Below are positions 8,712 to 16,887 of a DNA stretch of 64,000 nucleotides, one piece after another. The notes under the pieces were generated by a model. It was not told the origin of the DNA. It saw only the letters and a program-made list of their open reading frames with translations, and made no database searches. The stretch comes from Desulfoferula mesophila. Its GTDB lineage: Bacteria; Desulfobacterota; Desulfarculia; Desulfarculales; Desulfarculaceae. The DNA is taken from positions 1,131,501 through 1,195,500 of the forward strand of contig NZ_AP028679.1 in assembly GCF_037076455.1 (NCBI RefSeq). The letters are read 5' to 3'. A program made the position numbers and the translations under genes. How positions within the stretch are numbered: position 1 is the stretch's first letter; each line of letters opens with the position of its first letter.

Positions 8712-10296
8712 CAGCCCCGGCAAGGGCAACGGCGCCAACTCTTCCGAGATGGAGCAGAACAGCTACGAGGAAGTGGAGGCGCAGGGGCGCCTGGGCCTGG
8801 CCCGCGATTCCGAGCAGGCCCGCAAGGCCCTGCTCAGCCGTCCCCGCTTCAGCCTGCGCTTGCAGATATTTCTGGGCAACGCGCTGGCCTTTGCCATCGC
8901 CATCGCCATTGCCATCGCCCTGGTGGCCAGCTTCCACCGCGTGGAAGGCAAGGTCCGCTTTCTGGAGATAGTCAACGATTATGTGATGGAGGTGGAGCAG
9001 GCGCGGCGCTTTGAGAAGAACTTTTTCCTCTACGGCACCAACCTGAGCGACGCCCAGGACAACGTCTTCAGCGCCGAAACCATCCTCAACCGCAACGGAG
9101 AGGAACTGGCCGCCATCCTGGGGCCCGGCTGGCGCGCCCAGATGCTGCCCAACCTGCACCGCTACCAACAGCTTCTGGAAAAGCTCACCCCCCAGGAGCA
9201 GACCGGCCGGGCCCTGGGCAAGAACGAGCGGGGCCTGTTGCAGAACCAGGTGCGCATCCAGGGACAGCAGATGGTGTCCGCCGCCCTGGCGCTGCTCAGC
9301 AAGGAAAAGGCGGCCCTTGCCGAGGTGTTGGACCGCTCCCGCCAGTTGATGTTGTATTCGGTGGGCCTGTTGCTCTTGTGCATGGCCCTGAGCGCCTACC
9401 TGCTGGGCAGCCGCATGTTGGGCTCCATCAACCGCTTCGGCCAGTACGCCCATCGTATCGCCTCTGGCGACTTCACCCCCATAACCCCCACCAGGCGCTA
9501 CAGCGACGAGTTCACCCAGCTGGCCCTGGCCATCAACAGCATGATCCAGGAGCTGGAAAACCGCGAGGCGGTCCTGGTGCAGTCGCACAAGATGCGCGCG
9601 GTGGGCACCCTCACCGCCGGGGTGGCCCACGAGCTCAACAACCCCATGAACAACATCACCCTCACCGCCCACATGCTCCAGGAAGACTACGCGAATCTGG
9701 ACGACGACGAGCGCATGGAGATGATCGGCGACGTGGTGGGCGAGGCGGAGCGGGCCAAGAAGATCATCAGCAACCTGCTGGACTTCGCCCGCGAAAGCGG
9801 CAGCCAGCTGGAGCCTCTGGACCTGCCGGAGCTGCTCAAGGAGACCATCGCCCTGGCCGGCAACCAGATCAAGCTATCGGGCATCAAGATAGATTTTCAG
9901 GCCTCGGGCAACCTGCCCCGGGTGCACGGCGACAGCCAGCAGCTGCGCCAGGTCTTCTTGAACCTCATCCTCAACGCCATCGACGCCTCCTCCAAGGGGG
10001 GCCATATCCAGGTTTTGGTGCTGCCCGCCGACGAGCCCAACTATTTGGCCGTGAAGGTGATGGACGAGGGCGCCGGCATTCCGGCCCACATCCTGCCCTC
10101 CATCTTCGACCCCTTCTTCACCACCAAGGGCAAGGGCAAGGGAACCGGCCTGGGGCTCAGCGTGTCCCAGGGAATCGTGGCCAAGCACGGCGGCCGCATC
10201 ATGGTCAGCAGCCAGGAAAAAGAAGGCACCACCTTCACCGTGGTGCTGCCGGTGACCACCATACCCGCCGAGTTGGGGCACCAAAAACAGGTCTGA
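8704..10296 (+). CDS. Membrane sensor histidine kinase
   Basis: A 530-residue sensor kinase. Membrane segments lie at about 53-76 (built on an Ala-Ile repeat) and 217-238, enclosing a helical periplasmic sensor of about 140 residues, followed by a HAMP linker and a HisKA domain with phosphorylated H309 in AHELNNPMNN. The HATPase domain shows the N box (NLILNAIDA), G1 (DEGAGI), F box (IFDPFFTTK) and G2 (GTGLGLS). It is cotranscribed with the single receiver it overlaps. No other kinase lies near the sigma-54 activator, so this is the best candidate for its partner. It ends 9 bases before a convergent USP gene. Confidence 0.94.
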   Translation: MVDSPGKGNGANSSEMEQNSYEEVEAQGRLGLARDSEQARKALLSRPRFSLRLQIFLGNALAFAIAIAIAIALVASFHRVEGKVRFLEIVNDYVMEVEQARRFEKNFFLYGTNLSDAQDNVFSAETILNRNGEELAAILGPGWRAQMLPNLHRYQQLLEKLTPQEQTGRALGKNERGLLQNQVRIQGQQMVSAALALLSKEKAALAEVLDRSRQLMLYSVGLLLLCMALSAYLLGSRMLGSINRFGQYAHRIASGDFTPITPTRRYSDEFTQLALAINSMIQELENREAVLVQSHKMRAVGTLTAGVAHELNNPMNNITLTAHMLQEDYANLDDDERMEMIGDVVGEAERAKKIISNLLDFARESGSQLEPLDLPELLKETIALAGNQIKLSGIKIDFQASGNLPRVHGDSQQLRQVFLNLILNAIDASSKGGHIQVLVLPADEPNYLAVKVMDEGAGIPAHILPSIFDPFFTTKGKGKGTGLGLSVSQGIVAKHGGRIMVSSQEKEGTTFTVVLPVTTIPAELGHQKQV

Positions 10297-10305
10297 GCGG
10301 ACCCT

Positions 10306-10812
10306 CTAAAGGGAGCAGGCCTGGGGCCAGGAACAGAAGGAAGGGGGCACCACCACCACCGGTATGGGCAGCCCGTCGCGGGAGATGTTGCGGATGAGTT
10401 TTTCCGTGGTGGAGCCCAGTATGTGCCGGTCGTGGTATCCCCTGCCGTAGCTGCCCACCACCAGCATGGCCACCTCCTCCTTGCCCTTCAGGTACTCCAA
10501 AATCGCCTGGTGGGAGCGGTGCTTGCCGGCCTCGCGCATCACCGTGCGCACCTTGACCCCCCGCTGGCGTCCCAGGTCGCGGGCTTTTTCGAACACCACC
10601 TCGATATTGGAGGCCTGCTCCACCAGCAGCTGTTCGTCCACGAAGGCGTAGAAATATCCCACGCTGCGCCCCCCCAGCACAGTGATGACCTCCACCGTGA
10701 GGCCCAGATGGGCCGCCAAATGCACCGCGTAGTTGAAAGCGTCCCAACTGGCTTCGGAACCGTCCATGGCCGCGATTATCGGGCCTCCGCGGCTCTCTAT
10801 CGTGGGTTGCAT
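10306..10812 (-). CDS. Universal stress protein (UspA family)
   Basis: A USP domain of 168 residues starting PIIAAMDGSEASWDAFNYA. It keeps the ATP-binding signature better than the copy at 4231: VVGSYGRGYHDRHILGSTTEKLIRN carries the G-x2-G-x9-G-S/T spacing. The start overlaps the stop of the upstream TIGR02186-type gene by one base (TAATG), so translation is coupled. It is the last gene of a TauE/SafE, TIGR02186, USP operon and probably responds to energy state or stress linked to the exporter. Confidence 0.93.
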   Translation of the reverse strand: MQPTIESRGGPIIAAMDGSEASWDAFNYAVHLAAHLGLTVEVITVLGGRSVGYFYAFVDEQLLVEQASNIEVVFEKARDLGRQRGVKVRTVMREAGKHRSHQAILEYLKGKEEVAMLVVGSYGRGYHDRHILGSTTEKLIRNISRDGLPIPVVVVPPSFCSWPQACSL

Positions 10813-11615
10813 TAGTGGGACCCTCCCCGCTTGAAGATCAGCCCCACGCCCAGACCGGCCAGGCAAGAGGCCAACACCGCGCCGATGCCGTAGAAAAGGG
10901 GCTCTTGGCGGGCCTCCTGGGTCAGCCAGGCCTGCAGGCCGACTTTTTGGATCGTCACTTGGTGGCGCCCATAGCCCACTACCCGGCCGTTGTGCAGCGC
11001 GTAGGTCTCCGCCACATATACCCCCTCCGTGGCGGTGGGGGGAAATGAAAAATGGTGCATATAGAGCTGGCGCTCTATGGTGCGCAGCCGGTCCGGCCGG
11101 ATGTAGATATGATATAGCCCCTGGGCCTCCTTGAGGCTGATAAGCGCCTGGCGCACCTTTTGTTCCTCGCCCGGCACCTTTTCCCCGCGCACCAGTTGAA
11201 TCTGTACCTTGTCCATGAGCGCGGCGTATCCCAAGCCCAGTTTTTCGGCCTGTTGGGGGCTCATCAGCTTGTCCAGGGGCACGGCGGATATGACCTTGTA
11301 CATCAGCGGCGCCCCGACGACCTTGTACTGACGCTTGGCCATCCACACCGGCCCGAAGCGGTCCTTTACGCTAAGGAGCACTTCCGGCTTCACCTGGGAA
11401 ACCAGCTTCACGACCAACTGGGCCTCCGGGTCCGGGTTTAGCCCGAAAAAGACGATGCGGTCTCCGTCGTAGGACAGGGAGATGTCTATGGTGCTCTTGT
11501 GGCTGGACATCACCACCCGGTTACCCGCGGAGTGGCCGTCGCCGCGCAAGGGCAGGGCCAGGAGCAGGGCCAGGACGGCCGTCAAAATGCCCGCGTATCT
11601 CATTCGCCGCGTCAT
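10812..11615 (-). CDS. TIGR02186-family membrane-anchored protein (Alph_Pro_TM-like)
   Basis: A 267-residue exported protein of unknown biochemical role. It has a signal peptide (about 1-25), a beta-rich periplasmic part (residues 35-235, starting with STIDISLSYDGDRIVFFG) and one C-terminal membrane segment (YGIGAVLASCLAGLGVGLIF) with a short basic tail. This matches the TIGR02186/PF09608 family as I remember it, which is often found beside TauE/SafE exporters, as here. The ATG lies one base after the exporter stop codon; a second Met four codons in is possible. It is likely an accessory factor of the exporter. Confidence 0.8.
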   Translation of the reverse strand: MTRRMRYAGILTAVLALLLALPLRGDGHSAGNRVVMSSHKSTIDISLSYDGDRIVFFGLNPDPEAQLVVKLVSQVKPEVLLSVKDRFGPVWMAKRQYKVVGAPLMYKVISAVPLDKLMSPQQAEKLGLGYAALMDKVQIQLVRGEKVPGEEQKVRQALISLKEAQGLYHIYIRPDRLRTIERQLYMHHFSFPPTATEGVYVAETYALHNGRVVGYGRHQVTIQKVGLQAWLTQEARQEPLFYGIGAVLASCLAGLGVGLIFKRGGSH

Positions 11616-11616
11616 T

Positions 11617-12552
11617 TCAGTGCCCCAATTCCACGGGAGTCAAAAAGATCGGTTGGCTGGGGGTGAGAGCCAAGTCCAGGAACAGCTTCACCGTCACCGC
11701 CAACACGCAGGCGGCCAAGAGGACCCGCAGGTGCTCGCCCTTGAGGCGCAGGCTGACCATGGCTCCCAGCTGGGCGCCCACCGCGGAGGCGGCCAACAGC
11801 AACAGGGCCAGGAGCACGTCCACGGTCTGGTTGTAATAGGCCTGCTGGATGGCCACGTTGGCCGAGGAGAGGACCATCTGAAACAAATCGGTGCCGATGG
11901 CCACCAGGGTGGGCATGCGGATGATGTAGATCATGGCGGGCACCATGATGAAGCCGCCGCCCACGCCCAGAAGGGCGGAGAGCAGGCCCACCAGCCCCCC
12001 GATGAAAAACGGAAACAGCACCGAGGTGGACAGGCCGCTTTTCTCAAAGTTGACGTGCCAGGGCAGCTTGTAGCACAGCTTGCTCCACAGCCCCTCGCTG
12101 ATCTCGGCCAGCTCGGCGGCCGCTTCCCCGCGGCCCTTGCGCAGCGAGTGCACGCTCTCCAGCAGCATGGCCCCGCCCACGCCGCCCAGCATGATCACGT
12201 AGATGATCTTCATGACGAACTCGAAGTTGCCCAGGGCCCGCAGTTCTCCCACCAACTGCACGCCCGCCGTTCCGCCGACCAGGCCGCCGGCCAGGATGAC
12301 GCCCCCCATCTTGAAGTCGACGTTGCCCATGCGCCAATGGGCGAAGGCGGCCGAGGCGGCCGTGCCCACCATCTGGTTGGAGCCGGTGGCGGCGGCCACC
12401 GCCGGGGGGATGCCCACCATCATCATCAGGGGGGTGAGCAGAAAGCCGCCCCCCACGCCGAACAGGCCCGAAAGGAAACCCACCACCCCTCCGATGCCCA
12501 AGACCATGAACAGGTTGAGAGGCAGGCCGGCGATGGGAAAGTAGATGTCCAT
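11617..12552 (-). CDS. TauE/SafE-family sulfite/sulfonate exporter
   Basis: Polytopic membrane protein of 311 residues with about eight segments and the duplicated family motif: GFLSGLFGVGGGFLLTPLM near the N-terminus and GLLSALLGVGGGFIMVPAM in the second half. Members export sulfite, sulfoacetate or related organosulfur anions; the substrate here is unproved. It is the first gene of a three-gene operon with a TIGR02186-type protein and a USP. Three direct TTGTGC repeats lie 80-105 bases upstream of its ATG. Confidence 0.93.
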   Translation of the reverse strand: MDIYFPIAGLPLNLFMVLGIGGVVGFLSGLFGVGGGFLLTPLMMMVGIPPAVAAATGSNQMVGTAASAAFAHWRMGNVDFKMGGVILAGGLVGGTAGVQLVGELRALGNFEFVMKIIYVIMLGGVGGAMLLESVHSLRKGRGEAAAELAEISEGLWSKLCYKLPWHVNFEKSGLSTSVLFPFFIGGLVGLLSALLGVGGGFIMVPAMIYIIRMPTLVAIGTDLFQMVLSSANVAIQQAYYNQTVDVLLALLLLAASAVGAQLGAMVSLRLKGEHLRVLLAACVLAVTVKLFLDLALTPSQPIFLTPVELGH

Positions 12553-12631
12553 GTTTTAAGACCGCAATGGCTATGGGGGTGGTTGTTTGCTGGCCTAATT
12601 ATATGATGGGCCGGACGCGCGGGCCAGCCAC

Positions 12632-12655
12632 TTGTGCGCTTGTGCACCTTTGTGC
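12632..12655 (-). repeat. Three direct TTGTGC repeats upstream of the TauE/SafE operon
   Basis: TTGTGC occurs at 12632, 12640 and 12650 (spacing 8 and 10 bases) in the intergenic space between the TauE/SafE gene and the rubredoxin gene. The near-helical spacing suggests a regulator-binding array, but no regulator is identified. Confidence 0.35.
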
Positions 12656-12782
12656 TTTCTCCCCGAAAGCACCCGCATTTGGACCAAACCTATAGGCAAG
12701 AGTCCGTTTTTAGGGCATAGTTAGACAATCCGGCGCGCCTTGGTCGGCGCCGCCTCAACCCTAAAGCGGGAAGACATCGGAG

Positions 12783-12956
12783 ATGAGCGATTACGACGAC
12801 GCCAAGTACGAATGCCCCTGCGGCTACGTCTACGATCCGGCGGAGGGAGACTACGAGCGCGGGGTGATGCCCGCCACCGCCTTCGGCGACCTGCCGGCGG
12901 ATTGGGTCTGCCCTCTGTGCGGCTCGGAGAAGCAATACTTCGAGCGAGTGGACTAA
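12783..12956 (+). CDS. Rubredoxin with a CxC first knuckle
   Basis: A 57-residue one-iron electron carrier. The body is typical: Tyr-rich first hairpin ([15 protein letters not shown]), then [11 protein letters not shown] and a short acidic tail. The first iron ligand pair reads ECPCGY, that is C-x-C, where classical rubredoxins have C-x2-C; the second pair C-x2-C is normal. The sequence is unambiguous at this point and the frame stays open on both sides. GGAG immediately before the ATG serves as ribosome site. It stands alone ahead of glf and may serve oxygen or superoxide detoxification or sulfur-cycle oxidoreductases. Confidence 0.9.
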   Translation: MSDYDDAKYECPCGYVYDPAEGDYERGVMPATAFGDLPADWVCPLCGSEKQYFERVD

Positions 12957-13071
12957 CCCCGCGCTCCTTAGGCGGCGCGCTTTGGCGCGGCCGCTCGCCG
13001 CAACGGCGGGCGGCTTACCACGGGCGGGTGTGCGCCCGGCCCAACCCCTGTAGTGTTTCCAAGGAGAACCG

Positions 13072-14238
13072 ATGTACGACGCCCTGGTGGTCGGAGCGGG
13101 CCTTTCCGGTTTGGTGATGGCCGAGAGGCTGTGCACCCAACTGGGTTGGAAATGCCTGCTCATAGACCGGCGGGAACACATCGGGGGCAACTGTTACGAC
13201 GCGCCCGACGCCAACGGTGTCTTGACCCACCTCTACGGGCCGCACTATTTCCGCAGCAATTATCCGGAGGCGATCGCCTATCTGAGCGCTTTCACCACCT
13301 GGCGCGAAATCCGCTACCGGGTCAGCTCCTTTACCGACGGCAGGCACTGGAGCTTTCCCATAAACCTGCGCACCTTCGAGCAACTCATCGGTAGGGAATC
13401 GAGCCCGGAGGAGTTCCGCGGCTGGCTGGACCGCCGCAGGATGTCCTTTGGCGAGCCCCAAAATTCCGAAGAGGCGATGCTGGCCTCGGTGGGGCCGGAG
13501 CTGTACGAAAAGTTCTTCAAAGGCTACACCCAGAAGCAGTGGAACAAGCATCCGCGGGATTTGCATCCCTCGGTTTGCCGCCGCATACCCATCCGCACCA
13601 CCCGCGACGAGGCCTACTTTGACGACAGCTTCCAGGCCATGCCCCAAGAGGGATACACGGCACTGTTCCAACGCATGCTTCAGGCCTGCGGCAACAACCT
13701 CGATCTGCGGCTGGGCCTGGATTTCTCGGAGGCCCGGAACCGCTTCGCCTACGGGCACCTGATCTACACCGGGCCCATAGACGAATACTTCGGCACCGGC
13801 CTGGGGCGGCTGGAATACCGCTCGCTGCGTTTCGAGCTGGAATCCTACTCCTCGCGGGATCTGGCGCGGCTGGGCAGGCAAGGCTTTCGGCAACCCTATC
13901 TGCAGGTCAACTACCCCAATTCCCAGCCCTACACCCGTATCGTGGAGATCAAGCACGCCACGGGCCAGGACACCCCGCACACCAACCTGATGCGTGAGTA
14001 TCCCCAGGAGTGCGCCCCGGGACGCGAGCCCTATTATCCCGTGCTCACCCCGCCCAACCTGGCTCTGTACCAAAAATACCTCGGGCTGGCCGCCAAGGAG
14101 AGGGGGGTCACCTTCCTGGGGCGTTTGGCCACCTATACCTACCTCAACATGGACCAGGCGGTGGAGCGGGCCCTGCGGGTCTTCCAGGGCAAGTTCGCGG
14201 CCGGCGTCTATGGCGCGGGCCGTGAGCGGAGGGCCTGA
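13072..14238 (+). CDS. glf: UDP-galactopyranose mutase
   Basis: FAD enzyme converting UDP-galactopyranose to UDP-galactofuranose, the donor for galactofuranose in surface glycans. 388 residues, the normal length. The N-terminal dinucleotide fold reads VVGAGLSGLVMAERL, followed by the family signature IGGNCYD and the HLYGPHYFRS loop. The substrate region FFKGYTQKQW is well kept. AAGGAG lies 6 bases before the ATG. A glycosyltransferase gene begins 2 bases after its stop, so the pair probably adds galactofuranose or a related sugar to a cell-surface polymer. Confidence 0.95.
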   Translation: MYDALVVGAGLSGLVMAERLCTQLGWKCLLIDRREHIGGNCYDAPDANGVLTHLYGPHYFRSNYPEAIAYLSAFTTWREIRYRVSSFTDGRHWSFPINLRTFEQLIGRESSPEEFRGWLDRRRMSFGEPQNSEEAMLASVGPELYEKFFKGYTQKQWNKHPRDLHPSVCRRIPIRTTRDEAYFDDSFQAMPQEGYTALFQRMLQACGNNLDLRLGLDFSEARNRFAYGHLIYTGPIDEYFGTGLGRLEYRSLRFELESYSSRDLARLGRQGFRQPYLQVNYPNSQPYTRIVEIKHATGQDTPHTNLMREYPQECAPGREPYYPVLTPPNLALYQKYLGLAAKERGVTFLGRLATYTYLNMDQAVERALRVFQGKFAAGVYGAGRERRA

Positions 14239-14240
14239 GC

Positions 14241-15428
14241 ATGGCCGCGCCCGGAACCAAAGGGCCGCTTGTCGTCTACTTCGCCCCCTGGAGCTATTGG
14301 GAGCGGGAAAACCGCAGCCAGCCCCTGGCCCGGGCCCTGGCCGAATTGGGCCACCAGGTGCTCTATCTCAACTATCCCCTGGGGAGGCGCCTGGGCAGCC
14401 GTTTCAAGCGATTGCTGGTCCGGCGCACCCACCAGTTGGAGCAACCGGGCCTGCATCTGAGCGTGGGGGGGCCGTTCTGGCGCACCTATCATTGGCCGGA
14501 CATGATCTACGTTTCCCCGCAAGGGCTTTCGTCACGGCAAAAGGCCTACGTGGATTTTCTGCTGCGCCTTATTCAAGAGGAGCCGTTTCGGGGGCGCGAG
14601 CTGGTGGTGCTCTCCAGCCGCATGATCTCCCAGCCCTTTGTACGCCGGACGCGGCCCCGCATGTACGCCTTGGACCTGGAGGATCCCTGGTCCCATTTCC
14701 AGGAGGTGTGGAGCACCTCGCGTGAGGATCTGGTCCCCGCCCTGCGGGGATTCTGCCGCGAAGCCCAGTTGGTTTTCGCCAACGGCCGCAAGATAGCCGA
14801 AGGCGCCCAAGGGACCTTTCTGGAACAAGAGCCGCAGATTTTGCTCAACGGGGTGGACCCGGACAAATTCCATCCGGACCCCAGCGTGCCCCGGCCGGCG
14901 GACTATCCCCCCGGGCCCAGCGTGTTGTATTCGGGCATGGTGAACGAGCGCCTCGACTTCGAGCTGTTGGAAAAGGTGTTTTCGGCCCTGCGGCAGGTTA
15001 ATTTTGTCTTTCTGGGAGGCATTTATTCCCATTTTGTGCCCACCATCCGCCAATTGATGGAGTGTTATCCCAACGTCCATTTCCTGGGTCACCGCCCGGT
15101 GGAGGAACTTTTTGCCTATTTGCAGCAGGCCGACCTGTTCATGATCCCCTCTTGCCAGGACGAGGCCTGGACCCGCGCCTTCCCAGCCAAGGTGTTTGAG
15201 TATTTCATGTTCGGCAAGCAGAGCGTCTCCACCTTTCCCTTGGAGGACATACCGGAGCAGTACCGCTTTGCCATCCGGGTGGCCCAAGACGCCGAGAGCT
15301 TCGTCCGCCAGGTACAGGAGGGTCTGACAGGGGAATCGCGCGGCCAGGAAATCACGGCCTACGGCCGGCGGCAGACCTGGAGCTCCCGGGCGGAGCAGGT
15401 GGCGCGGGCCCTGGGGCTGGGTGGGTGA
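14241..15428 (+). CDS. Glycosyltransferase (GT-B fold, GT1/GT4-like)
   Basis: A 395-residue cytoplasmic glycosyltransferase. The N-terminal half starts with VVYFAPWSYWERENRSQPLARAL, a substrate-binding Rossmann half of the type seen in teichuronic-acid-like transferases. The linker motif ILLNGVDPDKFHP and the C-terminal donor half (VLYSGMVNERLDFELLEK, IPSCQDEAWTRAFPAKVFEYF) are typical of GT-B enzymes. GGAGGG lies 8 bases before the ATG, inside the end of glf. It is coupled to glf, suggesting a galactofuranosyl or related transfer to a surface glycan. Donor and acceptor are unproved. Confidence 0.85.
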   Translation: MAAPGTKGPLVVYFAPWSYWERENRSQPLARALAELGHQVLYLNYPLGRRLGSRFKRLLVRRTHQLEQPGLHLSVGGPFWRTYHWPDMIYVSPQGLSSRQKAYVDFLLRLIQEEPFRGRELVVLSSRMISQPFVRRTRPRMYALDLEDPWSHFQEVWSTSREDLVPALRGFCREAQLVFANGRKIAEGAQGTFLEQEPQILLNGVDPDKFHPDPSVPRPADYPPGPSVLYSGMVNERLDFELLEKVFSALRQVNFVFLGGIYSHFVPTIRQLMECYPNVHFLGHRPVEELFAYLQQADLFMIPSCQDEAWTRAFPAKVFEYFMFGKQSVSTFPLEDIPEQYRFAIRVAQDAESFVRQVQEGLTGESRGQEITAYGRRQTWSSRAEQVARALGLGG

Positions 15429-15446
15429 GGCCTGCGCCGGCCTCAC
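15425..15446 (+). terminator. 8-bp hairpin overlapping the glycosyltransferase stop
   Basis: GTGAGGCC and GGCCTCAC pair perfectly around a 6-base loop. The left arm includes the TGA stop codon. There is no T tract, so termination strength is uncertain. Confidence 0.4.
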
Positions 15447-15467
15447 GGTGCAACCCGGCCCGGCGGC

Positions 15468-15496
15468 TTGACATTCCGACGGACCCGGCTTAATCT
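15468..15496 (+). promoter_or_regulatory. Sigma-70-type promoter of the liv-type operon
   Basis: TTGACA (15468-15473), a 17-base spacer and TAATCT (15491-15496) give a near-consensus vegetative promoter. Transcription would start about 15503, leaving a leader of about 130 bases before the substrate-binding protein ATG. Confidence 0.75.
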
Positions 15497-15632
15497 TGGC
15501 CGATATTTGCCGGTGTAACTATCTACAAAAACGTAACTTTGGGTGCGCGTTCCGCACTCGAATACGGTTTGTTTTTTGTTAGCAACCCCCGAGACCCTTA
15601 ATTTCAGATTTCGCCTTAAGGAGGATTTGACC

Positions 15633-16793
15633 ATGAAGTCGAGCAAGATTCTATGCCTGGTCCTGGGGCTCATGATGGCCCTGGCGGCCACCCCCGCCCT
15701 GGCCAAGGACACCGTCCAGGTGGCCTTTATCGGCCCCCTTACCGGCGGCGTGTCGGCCATCGGCGTGGGCGGGCGCAACTCGGCCGACCTGGCGGTGAGG
15801 CTGCGCAACGCGGACCCCAAGGCCAAGTACAAATATGAGCTGGTGGTGCTGGACGACGAGTGCAAGCCCAACGCCGGCGTGCAGGTGGCCACCAAGGCCG
15901 CGGCCGACAAGAAGATCATCGCCGCGGCCACCCAGTACTGCTCCGTGGTGGCCCTGGCCGCCGTGGACGTGTACCACCGCTTCGGCCTGCCGGTGATCGT
16001 GTGGGGCGCGGTGCATCCGGGCATCACCTACGGCAACACCTACAAGGAAGTCCACCGCATCAACGGCACCATGATCAACCAAAACGAGGTGGCCGCCAAG
16101 TTCGTGACCGGCCTGGGCTACAAGACCTGGGTGCTGCTTTATGACACCACCGATTACGGCAAGGGCATGTACGAGTACTTCTCCAAGTACTTGAAGCAAA
16201 ACGGCGGCAAGGTGCTGGGCAGCTTCGGGGTCAACGCCGACCAGCAGGACTTCACCGCCGAGCTGACCCAGGCCAAGAAGCTCAATCCCGACGTGATCTG
16301 GTTCGGCGGCCTGACTCCCCTGGGCGTGCGCATCCGTTTGCAGATGGACAAGCTGGGCATCAAATCCCAGTTCCAGAGCTGCTCGGGCATCATCTCCGAC
16401 GCCTTCATTACCGGCGCGGGTGAGCTGGCCGAGGGCACCATCGCCTTCCGCGAGGGCGAGCCGGTGGAAGACCTGCCCGGCGGCAAGTGGTTCCTGAAGG
16501 AATACGAGAAAGCCGGCTATAAGGAGGCTCCGGACGCTTTTGGTCCCTTCGCTTTCGCGGCCATGAACATGATCCTGGACGGCATCGAGGCGGCCGGCCC
16601 CAACCGCAAGGCGGTGGTCAAGTGGCTGTCCAACATCAAGGACTACAAGACCATCGTGGGCCAGGTCACCTTTGACGATCACGGCCAGAACATTTCGCCG
16701 GCTATCACCAAGTACGTGGTACAGGACGGCAAGTGGGTTCCCTGGAAGAGCTCCGAGTACGCCAGCGGAAAGCGCAAGCTCAAGAACCGCTAA
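15633..16793 (+). CDS. Branched-chain-amino-acid/amide-type ABC substrate-binding protein
   Basis: Periplasmic ligand-binding protein of the LivJ/Peripla_BP_6 family, 386 residues. A signal peptide (1-24, ending TPALA) precedes two alpha/beta lobes; the first strand VQVAFIGPLTGGVSAIG is characteristic. AAGGAGG 8 bases before ATG 15633 fixes the start, and an in-frame extension to 15543 has no such site. It heads an operon encoding two permeases, two ATPases, an M20 peptidase and a hydrolase. Members bind branched amino acids, amides, urea or aromatic acids; the ligand here is unknown. A hairpin after the gene probably keeps its message abundant. Confidence 0.92.
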   Translation: MKSSKILCLVLGLMMALAATPALAKDTVQVAFIGPLTGGVSAIGVGGRNSADLAVRLRNADPKAKYKYELVVLDDECKPNAGVQVATKAAADKKIIAAATQYCSVVALAAVDVYHRFGLPVIVWGAVHPGITYGNTYKEVHRINGTMINQNEVAAKFVTGLGYKTWVLLYDTTDYGKGMYEYFSKYLKQNGGKVLGSFGVNADQQDFTAELTQAKKLNPDVIWFGGLTPLGVRIRLQMDKLGIKSQFQSCSGIISDAFITGAGELAEGTIAFREGEPVEDLPGGKWFLKEYEKAGYKEAPDAFGPFAFAAMNMILDGIEAAGPNRKAVVKWLSNIKDYKTIVGQVTFDDHGQNISPAITKYVVQDGKWVPWKSSEYASGKRKLKNR

Positions 16794-16813
16794 CTGTTAT
16801 AATTGACCACCTG

Positions 16814-16840
16814 GGGGCGGCGCCGGTTCGGCGCCGCCCC
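16814..16840 (+). promoter_or_regulatory. Intercistronic hairpin after the binding-protein gene
   Basis: GGGGCGGCGCC and GGCGCCGCCCC form an 11-bp perfect stem with a 5-base loop between the binding-protein and first permease genes. There is no T tract. Such hairpins commonly raise the level of the binding-protein message above that of the membrane genes. Confidence 0.6.
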
Positions 16841-16887
16841 TCCGATGCGTACCGCCTGTAACCTATCAACCGCGAGATTGGCTTCCG

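Noticed and set aside
8892-8921. A microsatellite or phase-variable repeat in the kinase gene
   Set aside because: The Ala-Ile codon run is short, imperfect and in multiples of three, so it simply encodes a membrane segment.
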